Notes: a model not told the origin generated them from the sequence alone. Shown: positions 27,837 through 36,600, counted from the stretch's first letter. The stretch is 64,000 nucleotides of DNA from Pseudonocardia sp. HH130629-09 (GCF_001294645.1 NZ_CP011868.1:1922001-1986000), one strand, 5' to 3'. Numbers and translations: made by a program.

Positions 27837-28451
27837 GTGCTCGATCATCTGGTCCTGGCCACCCCCGACGTCGACGACACCGCCGCTGACCTGGCCGGAC
27901 GTCATCTCCACACGATCGAGGGCGGGCCGCACGTCGGTGTCGGCACCCGCAACCGGCTGGCCGGGATCGGGCCGGGCCGCTACCTGGAGGTCGTCGGCCC
28001 CGACCCCGCCCAGGACGAGCCGGGCGCACCGCGCCCGTTCCGGATCGACACCCTGACCGCGCCCGCCCTGGTGACCTGGGCGGTGCGCGTCGAGGACCTC
28101 GACGCCGCGCTCGCCGCGGCCCGCGCCGCCGGGCACGACCCGGGACCGGCCCGGGAGATGTCCCGCAGACGCCCGGACGGCACGCTCCTGGCGTGGCGGC
28201 TCGCGTTCCCGCCCGACGACGCGGGCGGGGTGCTGCCGTTCCTCATCGACTGGGGCACCACCCGGCACCCGGCCGCCGACCTCCCGGTCCCGGCGAGCCT
28301 GCGGACGCTGCGCCTGACCCATCCCGAACTGGAGCGGGTGACAGCGCTGCTCGACGCGCTCGGCGCGGGCGGGGAGGCCGAGGTCGTCGCGGGGGAGACG
28401 CCGTCGCTGCAGGCCGTCCTGGACCTGCCCGGCGGGCCGCTCGTGCTCTGA
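27837..28451 (+). CDS. VOC/glyoxalase-like domain protein
   Basis: A 204-residue protein opening LDHLVLATPDVDDTAADL, with HVGVGTRNRLAGIGPGRYLE in the first module and AVRVEDLDAALAAARAAGHD in the second; this is the glyoxalase-like (Glyoxalase_3/VOC) pattern. These proteins bind metal and small ligands; no substrate can be named. GTG start 7 bases after TAGCGT (27824-27829) suggests a leaderless mRNA. It is divergent from cobUT. Confidence 0.82.
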   Translation: MLDHLVLATPDVDDTAADLAGRHLHTIEGGPHVGVGTRNRLAGIGPGRYLEVVGPDPAQDEPGAPRPFRIDTLTAPALVTWAVRVEDLDAALAAARAAGHDPGPAREMSRRRPDGTLLAWRLAFPPDDAGGVLPFLIDWGTTRHPAADLPVPASLRTLRLTHPELERVTALLDALGAGGEAEVVAGETPSLQAVLDLPGGPLVL

Positions 28452-28474
28452 GCAGGTGCGGCCCGCCGGGGGTG

Positions 28475-29140
28475 TCAGACCGTGTCGCCGCGCTTGACGC
28501 GCGGCTTGGGCACCCGCATCCGTCGCGGCTGGGTGGCACGGGAGAACGCGTACCACCCGGTGCCGAGGCCCTTGATCTCCTCGTCGGGGAACTTCGCGCG
28601 GGCCTTCTTCAGGACCTGCATGCCCAGCAGGGTGCCCTCGACAACCATCACGATCAGCATCAGGAACGTGAACAGCGTGACGTACTGCTGGATCATCGGG
28701 TTCTGGATCAGCGCCGCGACCAGCACGAGCGCGGCCAGCGGCAGGAACAGCCCGATGACGTGCGGGCGCGAGTCGACGATGTCACGCACGTAGGCCCGCA
28801 CCTTGCCGCGGTCACGGGGGAGCAGCACGCGGTCGTCACCGGCGTCCATCCGCTTGCGGCGCTCCAGCGCCTTCGCCCGGCGCTCGTCCTTCGACGGCCG
28901 GGTGGCGCGGGCCAGCTTCGCGGCCTCCCGCTGGGTGCGCGGCGGGGGCGGCGCGGGGCCGCGCCGCCTGCCTTCGGCGTCACGGCGCTTCGGCGTCGCC
29001 CGGCCCTTGCCGGGGGTGGTGCGGGGACGCGAGCGGGTCGCGCCCTCGTCCTCCGTCTCCGCAGCGTCCGTGTCCGCCGGGGACTCGACGGCCGTCTGAC
29101 CGGCCTGGTCGGAACTCTCGGAGCGGCGCAGGAACCTCAC
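28475..29140 (-). CDS. DUF3043 family membrane protein
   Basis: A 221-residue protein with a long, charged, disordered-looking N-terminus, the basic segment SKDERRAKALERRKRMDAGD, then two hydrophobic helices (VIGLFLPLAALVLVAALIQ and YVTLFTFLMLIVMVVEGTLL), and a cytoplasmic tail with KGLGTGWYAFSRATQPRRMR, the DUF3043 hallmark. Role unknown. It is the counterpart of Rv2206 by order. GTG start with TCCTGT context rather than a clear Shine-Dalgarno. Confidence 0.9.
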   Translation of the reverse strand: MRFLRRSESSDQAGQTAVESPADTDAAETEDEGATRSRPRTTPGKGRATPKRRDAEGRRRGPAPPPPRTQREAAKLARATRPSKDERRAKALERRKRMDAGDDRVLLPRDRGKVRAYVRDIVDSRPHVIGLFLPLAALVLVAALIQNPMIQQYVTLFTFLMLIVMVVEGTLLGMQVLKKARAKFPDEEIKGLGTGWYAFSRATQPRRMRVPKPRVKRGDTV

Positions 29141-29178
29141 AGGAGCTCACAATACGGGCCGCCGCTAGCCTGCCCCGC

Positions 29179-30294
29179 ATGCGCATCGTGGTGGCTCCCG
29201 ACTCGTTCGGCGGAACGCTGAGCGCACGGGAGGCGGCCGAGGCGATCGCCGCGGGCTGGCGTCGCGGGGTACCCGGCGCCGACGTCGCGATCGTCCCCCT
29301 CGCCGACGGCGGCACCGGCTTCGCGGAGGTGCTGCACACCGCGCTCGGTGGGACCCTGCACGAGCAGGAGGTCACCGGTCCGCTCGGCGACCCGGTGACC
29401 GGTTCCTGGCTGCGCGTCGGGGACACGGCCTACCTGGAGTGCGCCTCGGCGTGCGGCCTGCACCACGTCCCGCGCGAGGACCGGATCCCCGGGGTCGCCC
29501 GCACCGCGACGACCTCCGGGGTGGGGGAGCTGCTCGCCGCCGCCCGGGACGCCGGGGTCACCACCGCCGTCGTGGGGCTGGGCGGGTCCGCCACCACCGA
29601 CGGCGGCGCCGGCCTGCTGGCCGCCCTCGGCGCCGTCCCCGTCGACGAGGACGGTCTCCCGCTCCCACCCGGCGGCGCGTCCCTGGACTGCTGTGCCCGC
29701 CTCAACGGGACACCCGACCTGGGTGGGATGACCCTGGTCGCGGCGAGCGACGTCGACAACCCGCTGCTCGGACCGCACGGCGCCGCCGCGGTGTTCGGCC
29801 CGCAGAAGGGCGCCGACGACGCCGCGGTCACCGAGCTGGACCGCGCGCTGACCGTGTTCGCCGGGGTGCTCGCCGGCCTGGCCGGGCGAGAGGTGCGCGA
29901 CCTGCCCTCGGCAGGGGCCGCGGGCGGTCTCGGTGCCGCGCTGCTCGCCCTCGGCGCGCGGGTCGAGTCCGGTGCCGGGCTGGTCCGCGACCTGGTCGGG
30001 CTCGACGCCGAGCTGGACGCCGCCGACGTCGCGGTGACCGGGGAGGGCAGCTTCGACTGGCAGTCGCTGCGCGGCAAGCTCGTCACCGCAGTCGCCCGGG
30101 GCGCGGCCGACCGCGGCACGCCGTGCGTGGTGCTGGCCGGTCAGGTGAGCGTCGGGCGCCGGGAGGCCGCCGCGGCGGGGGTCGACGCCGCGTTCGGGGT
30201 GGCCGAGGAGTTCGGGCTGGGGGCCTCGCTGGCCGACCCGGCCGGGACCCTCGCCGACCTGGCCGAACGTGTCGCCCCGCGCTGGAGCCGGTGA
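29179..30294 (+). CDS. Glycerate kinase
   Basis: Phosphorylates D-glycerate using ATP (GlxK/GarK family, Pfam Gly_kinase). The 371-residue protein begins MRIVVAPDSFGGTLSAREAA, followed by PLADGGTGFAEVL, VVGLGGSATTDGGAGLLAAL and GPQKGADDAAV, and later VTGEGSFDWQSLRGK; these are the family's nucleotide and substrate loops. A TAGCCT -10 element (29166-29171) is 7 bases before the ATG, so the mRNA is probably leaderless. It matches Rv2205c by position. Confidence 0.94.
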   Translation: MRIVVAPDSFGGTLSAREAAEAIAAGWRRGVPGADVAIVPLADGGTGFAEVLHTALGGTLHEQEVTGPLGDPVTGSWLRVGDTAYLECASACGLHHVPREDRIPGVARTATTSGVGELLAAARDAGVTTAVVGLGGSATTDGGAGLLAALGAVPVDEDGLPLPPGGASLDCCARLNGTPDLGGMTLVAASDVDNPLLGPHGAAAVFGPQKGADDAAVTELDRALTVFAGVLAGLAGREVRDLPSAGAAGGLGAALLALGARVESGAGLVRDLVGLDAELDAADVAVTGEGSFDWQSLRGKLVTAVARGAADRGTPCVVLAGQVSVGRREAAAAGVDAAFGVAEEFGLGASLADPAGTLADLAERVAPRWSR

Positions 30295-30419
30295 TCCCCG
30301 TCACCCTCCCGGCGACGAATCGCACGGTCTCCGCGCGGATGCGGACCTGCGGGACGTCGTACTATGGATTCCGACGCCCGGTGGGAACAGGGCGGACCAC
30401 GCACGTTGTTGGGAGAGTC

Positions 30420-30791
30420 ATGACCGTTGACAACACCGTGAACGCGGGCGCGACCACGGAGCAGACGCACGGCGTGGAGCTGACCGACTCCGCTGCCGTC
30501 AAGGCGCGCACCCTGCTCGAGCAGGAGGGCCGTGACGACATGCACCTGCGCATCGCCGTGCAGCCCGGTGGCTGCGCCGGCCTGCGCTACCAGCTCTTCT
30601 TCGACGACCGGTCGCTCGACGGTGACCTCTTCCGTGACTTCCAAGGTCTCAAGGTCGGCGTCGACCGAATGAGCGCCCCGTACCTGCAGGGTGCCACGAT
30701 CGACTTCGTCGACACCATCGAGAAGCAGGGCTTCACGATCGACAACCCGAACGCGGGCGGCTCCTGCGCCTGTGGCGACAGCTTCAACTGA
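30420..30791 (+). CDS. erpA: HesB/IscA-family iron-sulfur cluster insertion protein
   Basis: A-type carrier that delivers Fe-S clusters to apoproteins. The 123-residue protein carries the three conserved cysteines: one in AVQPGGCAGLRYQLFF and two in the C-terminal GGSCACGDSF, within IDNPNAGGSCACG. GGGAGAG lies just before the ATG. Likely clients in this window include LipA, which consumes its auxiliary cluster in each turnover. It matches Rv2204c by position. Confidence 0.93.
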   Translation: MTVDNTVNAGATTEQTHGVELTDSAAVKARTLLEQEGRDDMHLRIAVQPGGCAGLRYQLFFDDRSLDGDLFRDFQGLKVGVDRMSAPYLQGATIDFVDTIEKQGFTIDNPNAGGSCACGDSFN

Positions 30792-30810
30792 CGTCGCACG
30801 ACATCGCCTC

Positions 30811-30848
30811 CGAAGGGCCCCGCCGGTGATCTCCGGCGGGGCCCTTCG
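30811..30848 (+). terminator. Strong hairpin after the HesB gene
   Basis: Perfect 16-bp stem: arms 30811-30826 and 30833-30848, 6-nt loop. It ends 13 bases before the adenosine kinase -10. Confidence 0.85.
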
Positions 30849-30873
30849 GCTCGGGTGACGTAGGCTCCCCCGT

Positions 30874-31851
30874 GTGCCTATTGCCGTGACGGGGTCGATC
30901 GCCTCCGACAATCTCATGCACTTCCCCGGGAAGTTCTCCGAGCAGATCCTGGCCGAGCAGCTCGACCGGATCTCGGTCAGCTTCCTGGTCGACGACCTGA
31001 CGATCCGCCGGGGCGGCGTGGCCGGCAACATCGCCTTCGCGCTCGGTGTGCTCGGCCAGAACCCGGTGCTGATCGGCGCCGTCGGCGCCGACTTCGCCGA
31101 GTACCGGAAGGTCCTCGACGACCTGGGTGTCGACACCTCCGGGGTGCACACCCACGACGACGTCCACACCGCCCGCTTCGTCTGCACCACCGACGACGAC
31201 ATGAGGCAGATCGCGTCCTTCTACACCGGCGCGATGGCCAAGTCGAAGGAGATCGAACTCGCCCCGATCGCCGAGCGCGTCGGCGGGTTCGACCTGGTGC
31301 TCATCGGCGCCAGCGACCCCGACGCGATGCTGCGCCACACCGACGAGTGCCGCGAGAAGGGCTACCCCTTCCTCGCCGACCCGTCCCAGCAGCTGGCCCG
31401 TATGGAGGGTCCCGAGGTGAAGCGCCTCATCGAGGGCGCCACCTACCTGGTCACCAACGACTACGAGTTCGAGCTGCTGCTCAAGAAGACCGGCTGGACC
31501 GCCGAGGAGATCGGCGCCAAGGTCGGCACCCGGATCACCACCTTCGGCGAGCGGGGTGCGCTGATCGTCGAGGCCGACGGCACCGAGACCCGGATCGACG
31601 TCGTCCCGCCGACCGAGCTGGTCGACCCGACCGGTGTCGGTGACGCCTGGCGCGCCGGGTTCCTCACCGCGCTCGGCGCCGGGCTGTCGCTGGAGCGCTC
31701 GGCCCAGCTGGGCGCGCTCATCGCGACCTACGTCCTGGAGTCCGACGGCCCGCAGGAGTGGACCTGGGACCGTGACGCCGCCCTCATCCGGCTGCGCGAC
31801 GCGTTCGGTGACGCCGCCGCCGACGAGATCCGGGCCGTCCTGCCCGGCTGA
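30874..31851 (+). CDS. adoK: Adenosine kinase, PfkB family
   Basis: Phosphorylates adenosine to AMP for purine salvage. The 325-residue protein follows the mycobacterial AdoK (Rv2202c) sequence closely: AVTGSIASDNLMHFPGKFSE, SFLVDDLTIRRGGVAGNIAF, FLADPSQQLARMEG, YLVTNDYEFELLL, and the PfkB catalytic segment DPTGVGDAWRAGF with the base aspartate. The mycobacterial enzyme differs from eukaryotic adenosine kinases by being PfkB/ribokinase-like. The GTG start follows TAGGCT (30861-30866) by 7 bases, indicating leaderless mRNA. Convergent with asnB. Confidence 0.93.
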   Translation: MPIAVTGSIASDNLMHFPGKFSEQILAEQLDRISVSFLVDDLTIRRGGVAGNIAFALGVLGQNPVLIGAVGADFAEYRKVLDDLGVDTSGVHTHDDVHTARFVCTTDDDMRQIASFYTGAMAKSKEIELAPIAERVGGFDLVLIGASDPDAMLRHTDECREKGYPFLADPSQQLARMEGPEVKRLIEGATYLVTNDYEFELLLKKTGWTAEEIGAKVGTRITTFGERGALIVEADGTETRIDVVPPTELVDPTGVGDAWRAGFLTALGAGLSLERSAQLGALIATYVLESDGPQEWTWDRDAALIRLRDAFGDAAADEIRAVLPG

Positions 31852-31870
31852 CCCCGCCGTAGTAGCCGAA

Positions 31871-31900
31871 CGGGCCGGCACCCCCAGGGGTGCCGGCCCG
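31871..31900. terminator. Bidirectional hairpin between adoK and asnB
   Basis: Perfect 14-bp stem: arms 31871-31884 and 31887-31900 with a 2-nt loop, between converging genes. Confidence 0.75.
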
Positions 31901-31918
31901 TCGTCGTGCGGGGACCGC

Positions 31919-33865
31919 TCAGATCTTGACCGGGTAGGTCGGGGTCGGGACCTCGGGAACGATCCGCTTCTCGACGAAGATCCCGTGCCACAGCAGGAAG
32001 ACCAGCACCGCCCAGATCCGGCGGGAGTGGTCGACCGGGCCCTCGCGGTGCGCGTCGAGCATGCGGTGCACGGCCTGCAGGTCGATCAGGTGCCCGGCAC
32101 CGGAGTTCTGCAGGATGTCGCGCGCCCAGGCGTACATCTCGTCGCGCAGCCAGTGCCGGATCGGCACCGGGAAGCCCAGCTTCGGCCGGTTCAGCACGTG
32201 CGGCGGGATGATGCCCTCGCAGGCCCGCCGCAGCGCGTACTTCGTGGTGCCGTTCGAGCCGTGGGTGATCTTCTGCGACTGCGGCAGCGACGAGGCGATG
32301 TCGAAGACCTCGGGGTCGAGGAACGGCACCCGCAGCTCCAGCGAGTGCGCCATCGTCATCTTGTCGGCCTTGACCAGGATGTCGCCACGCAGCCAGGTGA
32401 ACAGATCCACGTGCTGCATCCGGGCCACCGGGTCCCAGTCGTGGCTGGCGAAGTAGTGCGGCGCCGTCACGTCCTGGTGCGACACCCGCGGATCGTAGCC
32501 GCGCAGGACCTCGTGCAGCTGGTCGTCACGGAAGATGCGGGCGTTGCCGTAGTACCGCTGCTCCATCGACAGCGAGCCGCGGCGCAGCAGGTCCTTGCCC
32601 CGCATGCCCTCGGGCATCTTGCGCGACGCCCGGCGCATGAGCGGCTTGAGCGTGCCGGGGACCTTCTCGAACGGCGACAGCGACAGCGGCTCGCGGTAGA
32701 TCGAGTAGCCGCCGAACAGCTCGTCGGCGCCCTCGCCGGACAGGACGACCTTGACGTGCTGGCGGGCCTCTCGGGCGATGAACCACAGCGGGACCAGCGC
32801 CGGGTCGGCGACCGGGTCGTCGAGGTACCAGATGATGAGCGGCAGGGCCTCCATCATCTCGTCCGGCTTGACGGTGCGGACGACGTGCCGCACGCCGATC
32901 GCCGCGGCGGACTCGGCGGCCACGTCGACCTCGGAGTAGCCCTCGCGCTCGAACCCGGTGGTGAAGGTGATCAGGTTCGGGTTGTGCTCCTTGGCCAGCG
33001 CCGCGATCGCGGTGGAGTCGATACCGCCGGACAGGAACGCACCGACGGTCACGTCGGCCCGCATGTGCTTGGCGACCGAGTCGCGCAGCACGTCGGCGAT
33101 CTCGCCGTGCACGATCGCCTCCGCCTCGGCGCTGGCCGGGGCGTGGCTGGGCAGCGAGATGAACTTCGGCGCGAAGTAGCGCTGGTGCAGCGGCTCCTCG
33201 CCGGGGCGCACGGTGACGTGCGTGCCGGACTCGACGCGCGAGATCATCCGGTGCAGCGACATCGGCTCGGGCACGTACTGAAGGGTCAGGTAGTGCTGCA
33301 GCGCGGCCGGCTCCAGGTCGAGCCCGATCTCGAGCTCACCGGCCAGGGACAGCAGCGACTTCTTCTCGCTGGCGAACGCGGTGCCGACCGGAGTGGTGGC
33401 CAGGAACAGCGGCTTGATGCCGAACGGGTCGCGGGCCAGGAACAGCTCGCGCTCCACGACGTCCCAGATGGCGAAGGCGAACATGCCGCGCAGGCGCTGC
33501 ACCGCGTCGGGGCCCCAGTAGTGGAACGCCGCGACGATGACCTCGCCGTCGCCGTCGGTGGCGAAGGCCGCGTCGTAGGTCTCGATCAGCTCCTCACGGA
33601 GCTCGAGGTAGTTGTAGATCTCGCCGTTGAAGACGATCGTGTAGCGGGTGTCCTCTCCCGGCACCGGCCCCCAGTGCAGGGGTTGGTGGGAATGGTCGAC
33701 GTCGATGATCGACAGCCGGTTGAACCCCAGGACGAGGTCGTGGTCGTTCCACGTCTCGCTCTCGTCGGGTCCCCGGTGCCGCGCACAGCGCAGCCCGTCG
33801 GCGATCGGGTCGACCCGGGTCGCGGCGTCCGCCCCGGCGGTCAGCAATCCCAGCAGTCCGCACAC
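31919..33865 (-). CDS. asnB: Asparagine synthase, glutamine-hydrolysing
   Basis: Makes asparagine from aspartate, ATP and glutamine-derived ammonia. The 648-residue protein has the class II amidotransferase domain: nucleophile Cys2 (MCGLLGLL), RHRGPDESETW and FNGEIYNYLELREEL. Its synthetase domain has GAFLSGGIDSTAIAAL as PPi loop and SGEGADELFGGY. Length matches the mycobacterial AsnB (about 650). GTG start: a CATACT -10 (33873-33878) lies 7 bases upstream, so it is probably leaderless and Cys2 is correctly exposed after Met removal. Confidence 0.96.
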   Translation of the reverse strand: MCGLLGLLTAGADAATRVDPIADGLRCARHRGPDESETWNDHDLVLGFNRLSIIDVDHSHQPLHWGPVPGEDTRYTIVFNGEIYNYLELREELIETYDAAFATDGDGEVIVAAFHYWGPDAVQRLRGMFAFAIWDVVERELFLARDPFGIKPLFLATTPVGTAFASEKKSLLSLAGELEIGLDLEPAALQHYLTLQYVPEPMSLHRMISRVESGTHVTVRPGEEPLHQRYFAPKFISLPSHAPASAEAEAIVHGEIADVLRDSVAKHMRADVTVGAFLSGGIDSTAIAALAKEHNPNLITFTTGFEREGYSEVDVAAESAAAIGVRHVVRTVKPDEMMEALPLIIWYLDDPVADPALVPLWFIAREARQHVKVVLSGEGADELFGGYSIYREPLSLSPFEKVPGTLKPLMRRASRKMPEGMRGKDLLRRGSLSMEQRYYGNARIFRDDQLHEVLRGYDPRVSHQDVTAPHYFASHDWDPVARMQHVDLFTWLRGDILVKADKMTMAHSLELRVPFLDPEVFDIASSLPQSQKITHGSNGTTKYALRRACEGIIPPHVLNRPKLGFPVPIRHWLRDEMYAWARDILQNSGAGHLIDLQAVHRMLDAHREGPVDHSRRIWAVLVFLLWHGIFVEKRIVPEVPTPTYPVKI

Positions 33866-34159
33866 ACAGGTCAGTATGCCGAGTCAGCCGGACGGGTCTC
33901 GCGCGCCCCGGTGCGAAACGGTCTTCCCGCTGAGAGACTGCCGGTTTCCCCCGTGGCGGTGACGACGTTCACGCGCCGGCCGGGAACCCCCGGGGGGCGC
34001 GGCCCGACCGGGGTTCGTCTAGGCTCTACGCGAGGTCGAAGACGGTGCTCCATACGGGTGGCACAAGATCCCCTTCGGCCGCGGTGTCGTGACGGCGGAG
34101 CAGGGAAGAACGTGCTGGCAGTGCGGCGTACGCAGGAGACGACAGGAAGGCGGCGTGCA
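33866..34159. other. asnB-ctaC divergent intergenic region
   Basis: About 290 bases between asnB and ctaC. Apart from the asnB -10 I see only a TAGGCT hexamer near 34019-34026 that could be a -10 for ctaC with an untranslated leader of more than 100 bases. No RNA gene is recognised. In-frame GTG codons at 34112 and 34160 are both possible ctaC starts. Confidence 0.45.
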
Positions 34160-35110
34160 GTGGCCCGAACCGAAGGCCGCGCCCGGATCGCCCGGGCGGC
34201 GAAGGTGGCCGTGGTCGGCCTGCTGGCTGCGCCGGCTCTGGCCGGTTGCTCGGTCCAGGAGGTCATCCGGTTCGGGTGGCCCGAGGGGGTGACCCCCGAG
34301 GCCGAGTCGATGCGCGACCTGTGGACCTGGTCCGCGATCGCGGCGCTCGTCGTCGGCGTCATCACCTGGGGAGTGATGTTCTGGTCGATGATCCTGCACC
34401 GGAAGCGCAAGGACGACGACGGTTCGCTCCCGCGTCAGACGCAGTACAACCTGCCGGTCGAACTCGTCTTCACCGCGATCCCGACCGTCATCGTGGCCGT
34501 GCTGTTCGGCTTCACGGTGAACGTGCAGAACTACATCGACAAGGAGAACCCGACCGCGGGCGGTCCGGCCGACCTGCGGGTCGACATCGTCGGGTTCCAG
34601 TGGAACTGGGAGTTCTCCTACCCGGACGAGGCGGGCCCGGCCGGCCGGCCGGTGAGCACGCTGGGCACCAGCGACACGATCCCGATCATGGTCCTCCCGA
34701 CCGACCGGTCGATCCAGTTCGCGCAGCGCTCGCCCGACGTGATCCACTCGTTCTACGTGCCGGAGTTCCTCTTCAAGCGCGACGTCTTCCCGTTCCCGGA
34801 GCGGAACGAGCAGGACAACACCTACATCATCGACCGGATCGACCGCGAGGGTGCGTTCGTCGGTCGCTGTGCGGAGCTCTGCGGCACCTACCACTCGCAG
34901 ATGAACTTCGAGGTGCGTGCCCTGGAGCCCGCCCTGTTCGACCGGTACATCCAGCTCCGCAAGGAGAACAACCCGCAGACGGGGCAGGCGTACACGACCG
35001 GTGAGGCGCTGCAGGCGCTGAACTGCGGCGAGTGGTGCGCGCCGGAGGCGATCAGCACGCAGCCGTTCTCGACCGACCGCGGCCAGCTGGCCGCGCAGGT
35101 CGACGGCTGA
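34160..35110 (+). CDS. ctaC: Cytochrome c oxidase subunit II
   Basis: Electron-entry subunit of the aa3 terminal oxidase. It starts with a lipoprotein signal peptide whose lipobox LAGC (in LLAAPALAGCSVQEV) is near residue 30. Two membrane helices follow (IAALVVGVITWGVMFWSMIL and LVFTAIPTVIVAVLFGFTV), then the periplasmic CuA cupredoxin domain with FQWNWEFSYPDE, the early ligand in DVIHSFYVPEF, and CAELCGTYHSQMNFE with both cysteines, the histidine and the methionine. I choose the GTG at 34160 because AGGAAGG sits 9 bases before it and gives a normal signal peptide; 34112 is the alternative. Length 316 residues; Rv2200c by order. Confidence 0.95.
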   Translation: MARTEGRARIARAAKVAVVGLLAAPALAGCSVQEVIRFGWPEGVTPEAESMRDLWTWSAIAALVVGVITWGVMFWSMILHRKRKDDDGSLPRQTQYNLPVELVFTAIPTVIVAVLFGFTVNVQNYIDKENPTAGGPADLRVDIVGFQWNWEFSYPDEAGPAGRPVSTLGTSDTIPIMVLPTDRSIQFAQRSPDVIHSFYVPEFLFKRDVFPFPERNEQDNTYIIDRIDREGAFVGRCAELCGTYHSQMNFEVRALEPALFDRYIQLRKENNPQTGQAYTTGEALQALNCGEWCAPEAISTQPFSTDRGQLAAQVDG

Positions 35111-35126
35111 GGGAGGACGGGCACAC

Positions 35127-35525
35127 ATGAAGATCGAGTCCAGGATCTTCGAGATCGTCACCGGCTTCTTCATCCTGGCCGCGCTGGCGTACATGTTCAT
35201 CGCCGGAGAGGTCGTCGGCGTGACCGCGCTGTGGCTGACCGCGGGTCTGTCGCTGATCGTCGGCACGTACTTCCGGTTCGTCTCGCGCCGTCTGGAGGAG
35301 CGTCCGGAGGACGACCCCGAGGCCGAGGTGTCCGACGGTGCCGGCGAGGTCGGCTTCTTCTCCGCCGGCAGCTACTGGCCGCTGGGTCTGGCCGCCGCGG
35401 CGGCGTTCGCCGCGCTGGGTGTGGCGTTCTGGTACGCCTGGATGATCGTCGTCGGCATGACGCTGGTGCTGATCGCCGTCGGCGGGCTGGTGTTCGAGTA
35501 CCACCGGGGCCCCGCTGCCCACTGA
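35127..35525 (+). CDS. ctaF: Cytochrome c oxidase subunit IV (actinobacterial)
   Basis: A 132-residue four-helix membrane subunit peculiar to actinobacterial aa3 oxidases. It starts MKIESRIFEIVTGFFILAAL, the typical family opening, has helices at about residues 8-30, 34-52, 80-100 and 103-123, and the acidic loop RRLEERPEDDPEAEVSDG followed by FFSAGSYWPL. It starts 16 bases after ctaC with GGGAGGA before the ATG, so the two are co-transcribed. A very strong terminator ends the unit. Confidence 0.95.
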   Translation: MKIESRIFEIVTGFFILAALAYMFIAGEVVGVTALWLTAGLSLIVGTYFRFVSRRLEERPEDDPEAEVSDGAGEVGFFSAGSYWPLGLAAAAAFAALGVAFWYAWMIVVGMTLVLIAVGGLVFEYHRGPAAH

Positions 35526-35538
35526 TCCACCGCACCGC

Positions 35539-35579
35539 ACGAACGGCCCCGCCCGGGAATCCCGGGCGGGGCCGTTCGT
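35539..35579 (+). terminator. Strong hairpin ending the ctaC-ctaF operon
   Basis: Perfect 19-bp stem: arms 35539-35557 and 35561-35579 with a 3-nt loop. It may also serve the converging epimerase gene, which ends at 35593. Confidence 0.85.
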
Positions 35580-35592
35580 CGTTGCCGGTGCC

Positions 35593-36504
35593 TCAGCTCG
35601 TCGGCTGTGCCGTGGTGGCCCTGGTGTAGTGCCGCTCGATGTCCTCGACGAGCGTGGGCCCCTCCGGCTGCCAGCCGAGCAGCGCCCGGGTCCGGTCGCT
35701 GAGGGCGACGACGTCGAGCGCGGCGAAGGCGCTCAGGTGGCCGAAGTGTTCCGGCTGCACCTCCCGTACCGGCACGTCGAGCCCGCGGCCGATCGCGCCG
35801 GCGATCTCGCGCATCGGCACGCCCTGCTCGCCCGCGGCGTGCAGCACCGTCCCGGCCGGGGCGGACTCGCAGGCCAGTCGGAACAGCCGTGCCGCGTCGG
35901 TGACGTGCACGGCGGGCCAGTGGTTGCTCCCGTCGCCGACCTGGCCGCTGATCCCGGTCCGGCGTGCGGTCTCGACGAGCACGGACACGAAGCCGGTGTC
36001 GCCCGCGCCGTGCACCGTGGGGGCGAGCCGCACGCTCGCCGAGCGCACGTCCGCCGAGGCGAGGGCCAGGACGTCCCGCTCGGTGACCATGCGGTCCGCC
36101 GCCGGGCTGTCGGCGGCGGGCGGGTCGTCCTCGGTGACGGGCGTGCCGGAATGGTGTCCGGCCAGCCCCGAGGCGATGACGAGCGGACGGCCCGTGCCCT
36201 TCAGCGGTGCGGCGAGTGCGGCGGCGGCCGCCCGGTCCGCGGCGACCGCGGCGGGGAAGTCGCCACCGAAGGCCAGGTCGTGCTTGAAGGCGAGGTGGAC
36301 GACGCCGTCGACCTGCGCGGCCGTGGCGGACAGCAGCTCGAGGTCGTCCAGGTCGCCCCGGACGACCTCGGCTCCCGCCGAGTCGAGAGCGGCCGCGCCG
36401 GCGTCGGACCGGGACAGCCCGACGACGCGGTGGCCCGCCCCGAGGAGCTCGGGGACGAGGGCGGAGCCGATCCAGCCGGTCGCCCCGGTGACGAGGATGC
36501 GCAT
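35593..36504 (-). CDS. NAD(P)-dependent epimerase/reductase, extended SDR
   Basis: A 303-residue extended SDR: MRILVTGATGWIGSALVPEL with the G-x-x-G-x-x-G motif, V-V-R-G-D-L-D-D, VDGVVHLAFKHD, and a substrate-side S-x-x-x-x-x-x-x-V-x-L-A-P region. The usual Y-x-x-x-K is not clear (a D-R-M-V-T-E-R-D segment occupies it), so catalysis may be atypical. Substrate unknown. GGAGG lies 6 bases before the ATG. It is divergent from the TetR gene and shares two operator dyads with it, so it is the likely regulated target. Confidence 0.85.
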   Translation of the reverse strand: MRILVTGATGWIGSALVPELLGAGHRVVGLSRSDAGAAALDSAGAEVVRGDLDDLELLSATAAQVDGVVHLAFKHDLAFGGDFPAAVAADRAAAAALAAPLKGTGRPLVIASGLAGHHSGTPVTEDDPPAADSPAADRMVTERDVLALASADVRSASVRLAPTVHGAGDTGFVSVLVETARRTGISGQVGDGSNHWPAVHVTDAARLFRLACESAPAGTVLHAAGEQGVPMREIAGAIGRGLDVPVREVQPEHFGHLSAFAALDVVALSDRTRALLGWQPEGPTLVEDIERHYTRATTAQPTS

Positions 36505-36532
36505 GTGGTGCCTCCGTGAGTGATGACGACCA

Positions 36533-36557
36533 GGTGATGTCACCTGATGACATCACC
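36533..36557. promoter_or_regulatory. Operator dyad O1 between the epimerase and tetR genes
   Basis: Perfect inverted repeat GGTGATGTCA / TGACATCACC with a 5-base centre, 29 bases upstream of the epimerase start. It shares the TGTCA/TGACA core with O2. Confidence 0.7.
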
Positions 36558-36566
36558 GTACACCGG

Positions 36567-36585
36567 GATGACACGAGGTGTCATC
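36567..36585. promoter_or_regulatory. Operator dyad O2 overlapping the tetR promoter
   Basis: Perfect inverted repeat GATGACAC / GTGTCATC with a 3-base centre. It covers the -35/spacer region of the tetR promoter, whose -10 is TAGGCT at 36589-36594, 6 bases from the ATG. This suggests autorepression. Confidence 0.7.
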
Positions 36586-36600
36586 ACGTAGGCTGCGCGC

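Noticed and set aside
31634-34159. Long in-frame extension upstream of ctaC
   Set aside because: It runs antisense through asnB. The lipoprotein signal peptide and ribosome binding site place the ctaC start at 34160 or 34112.
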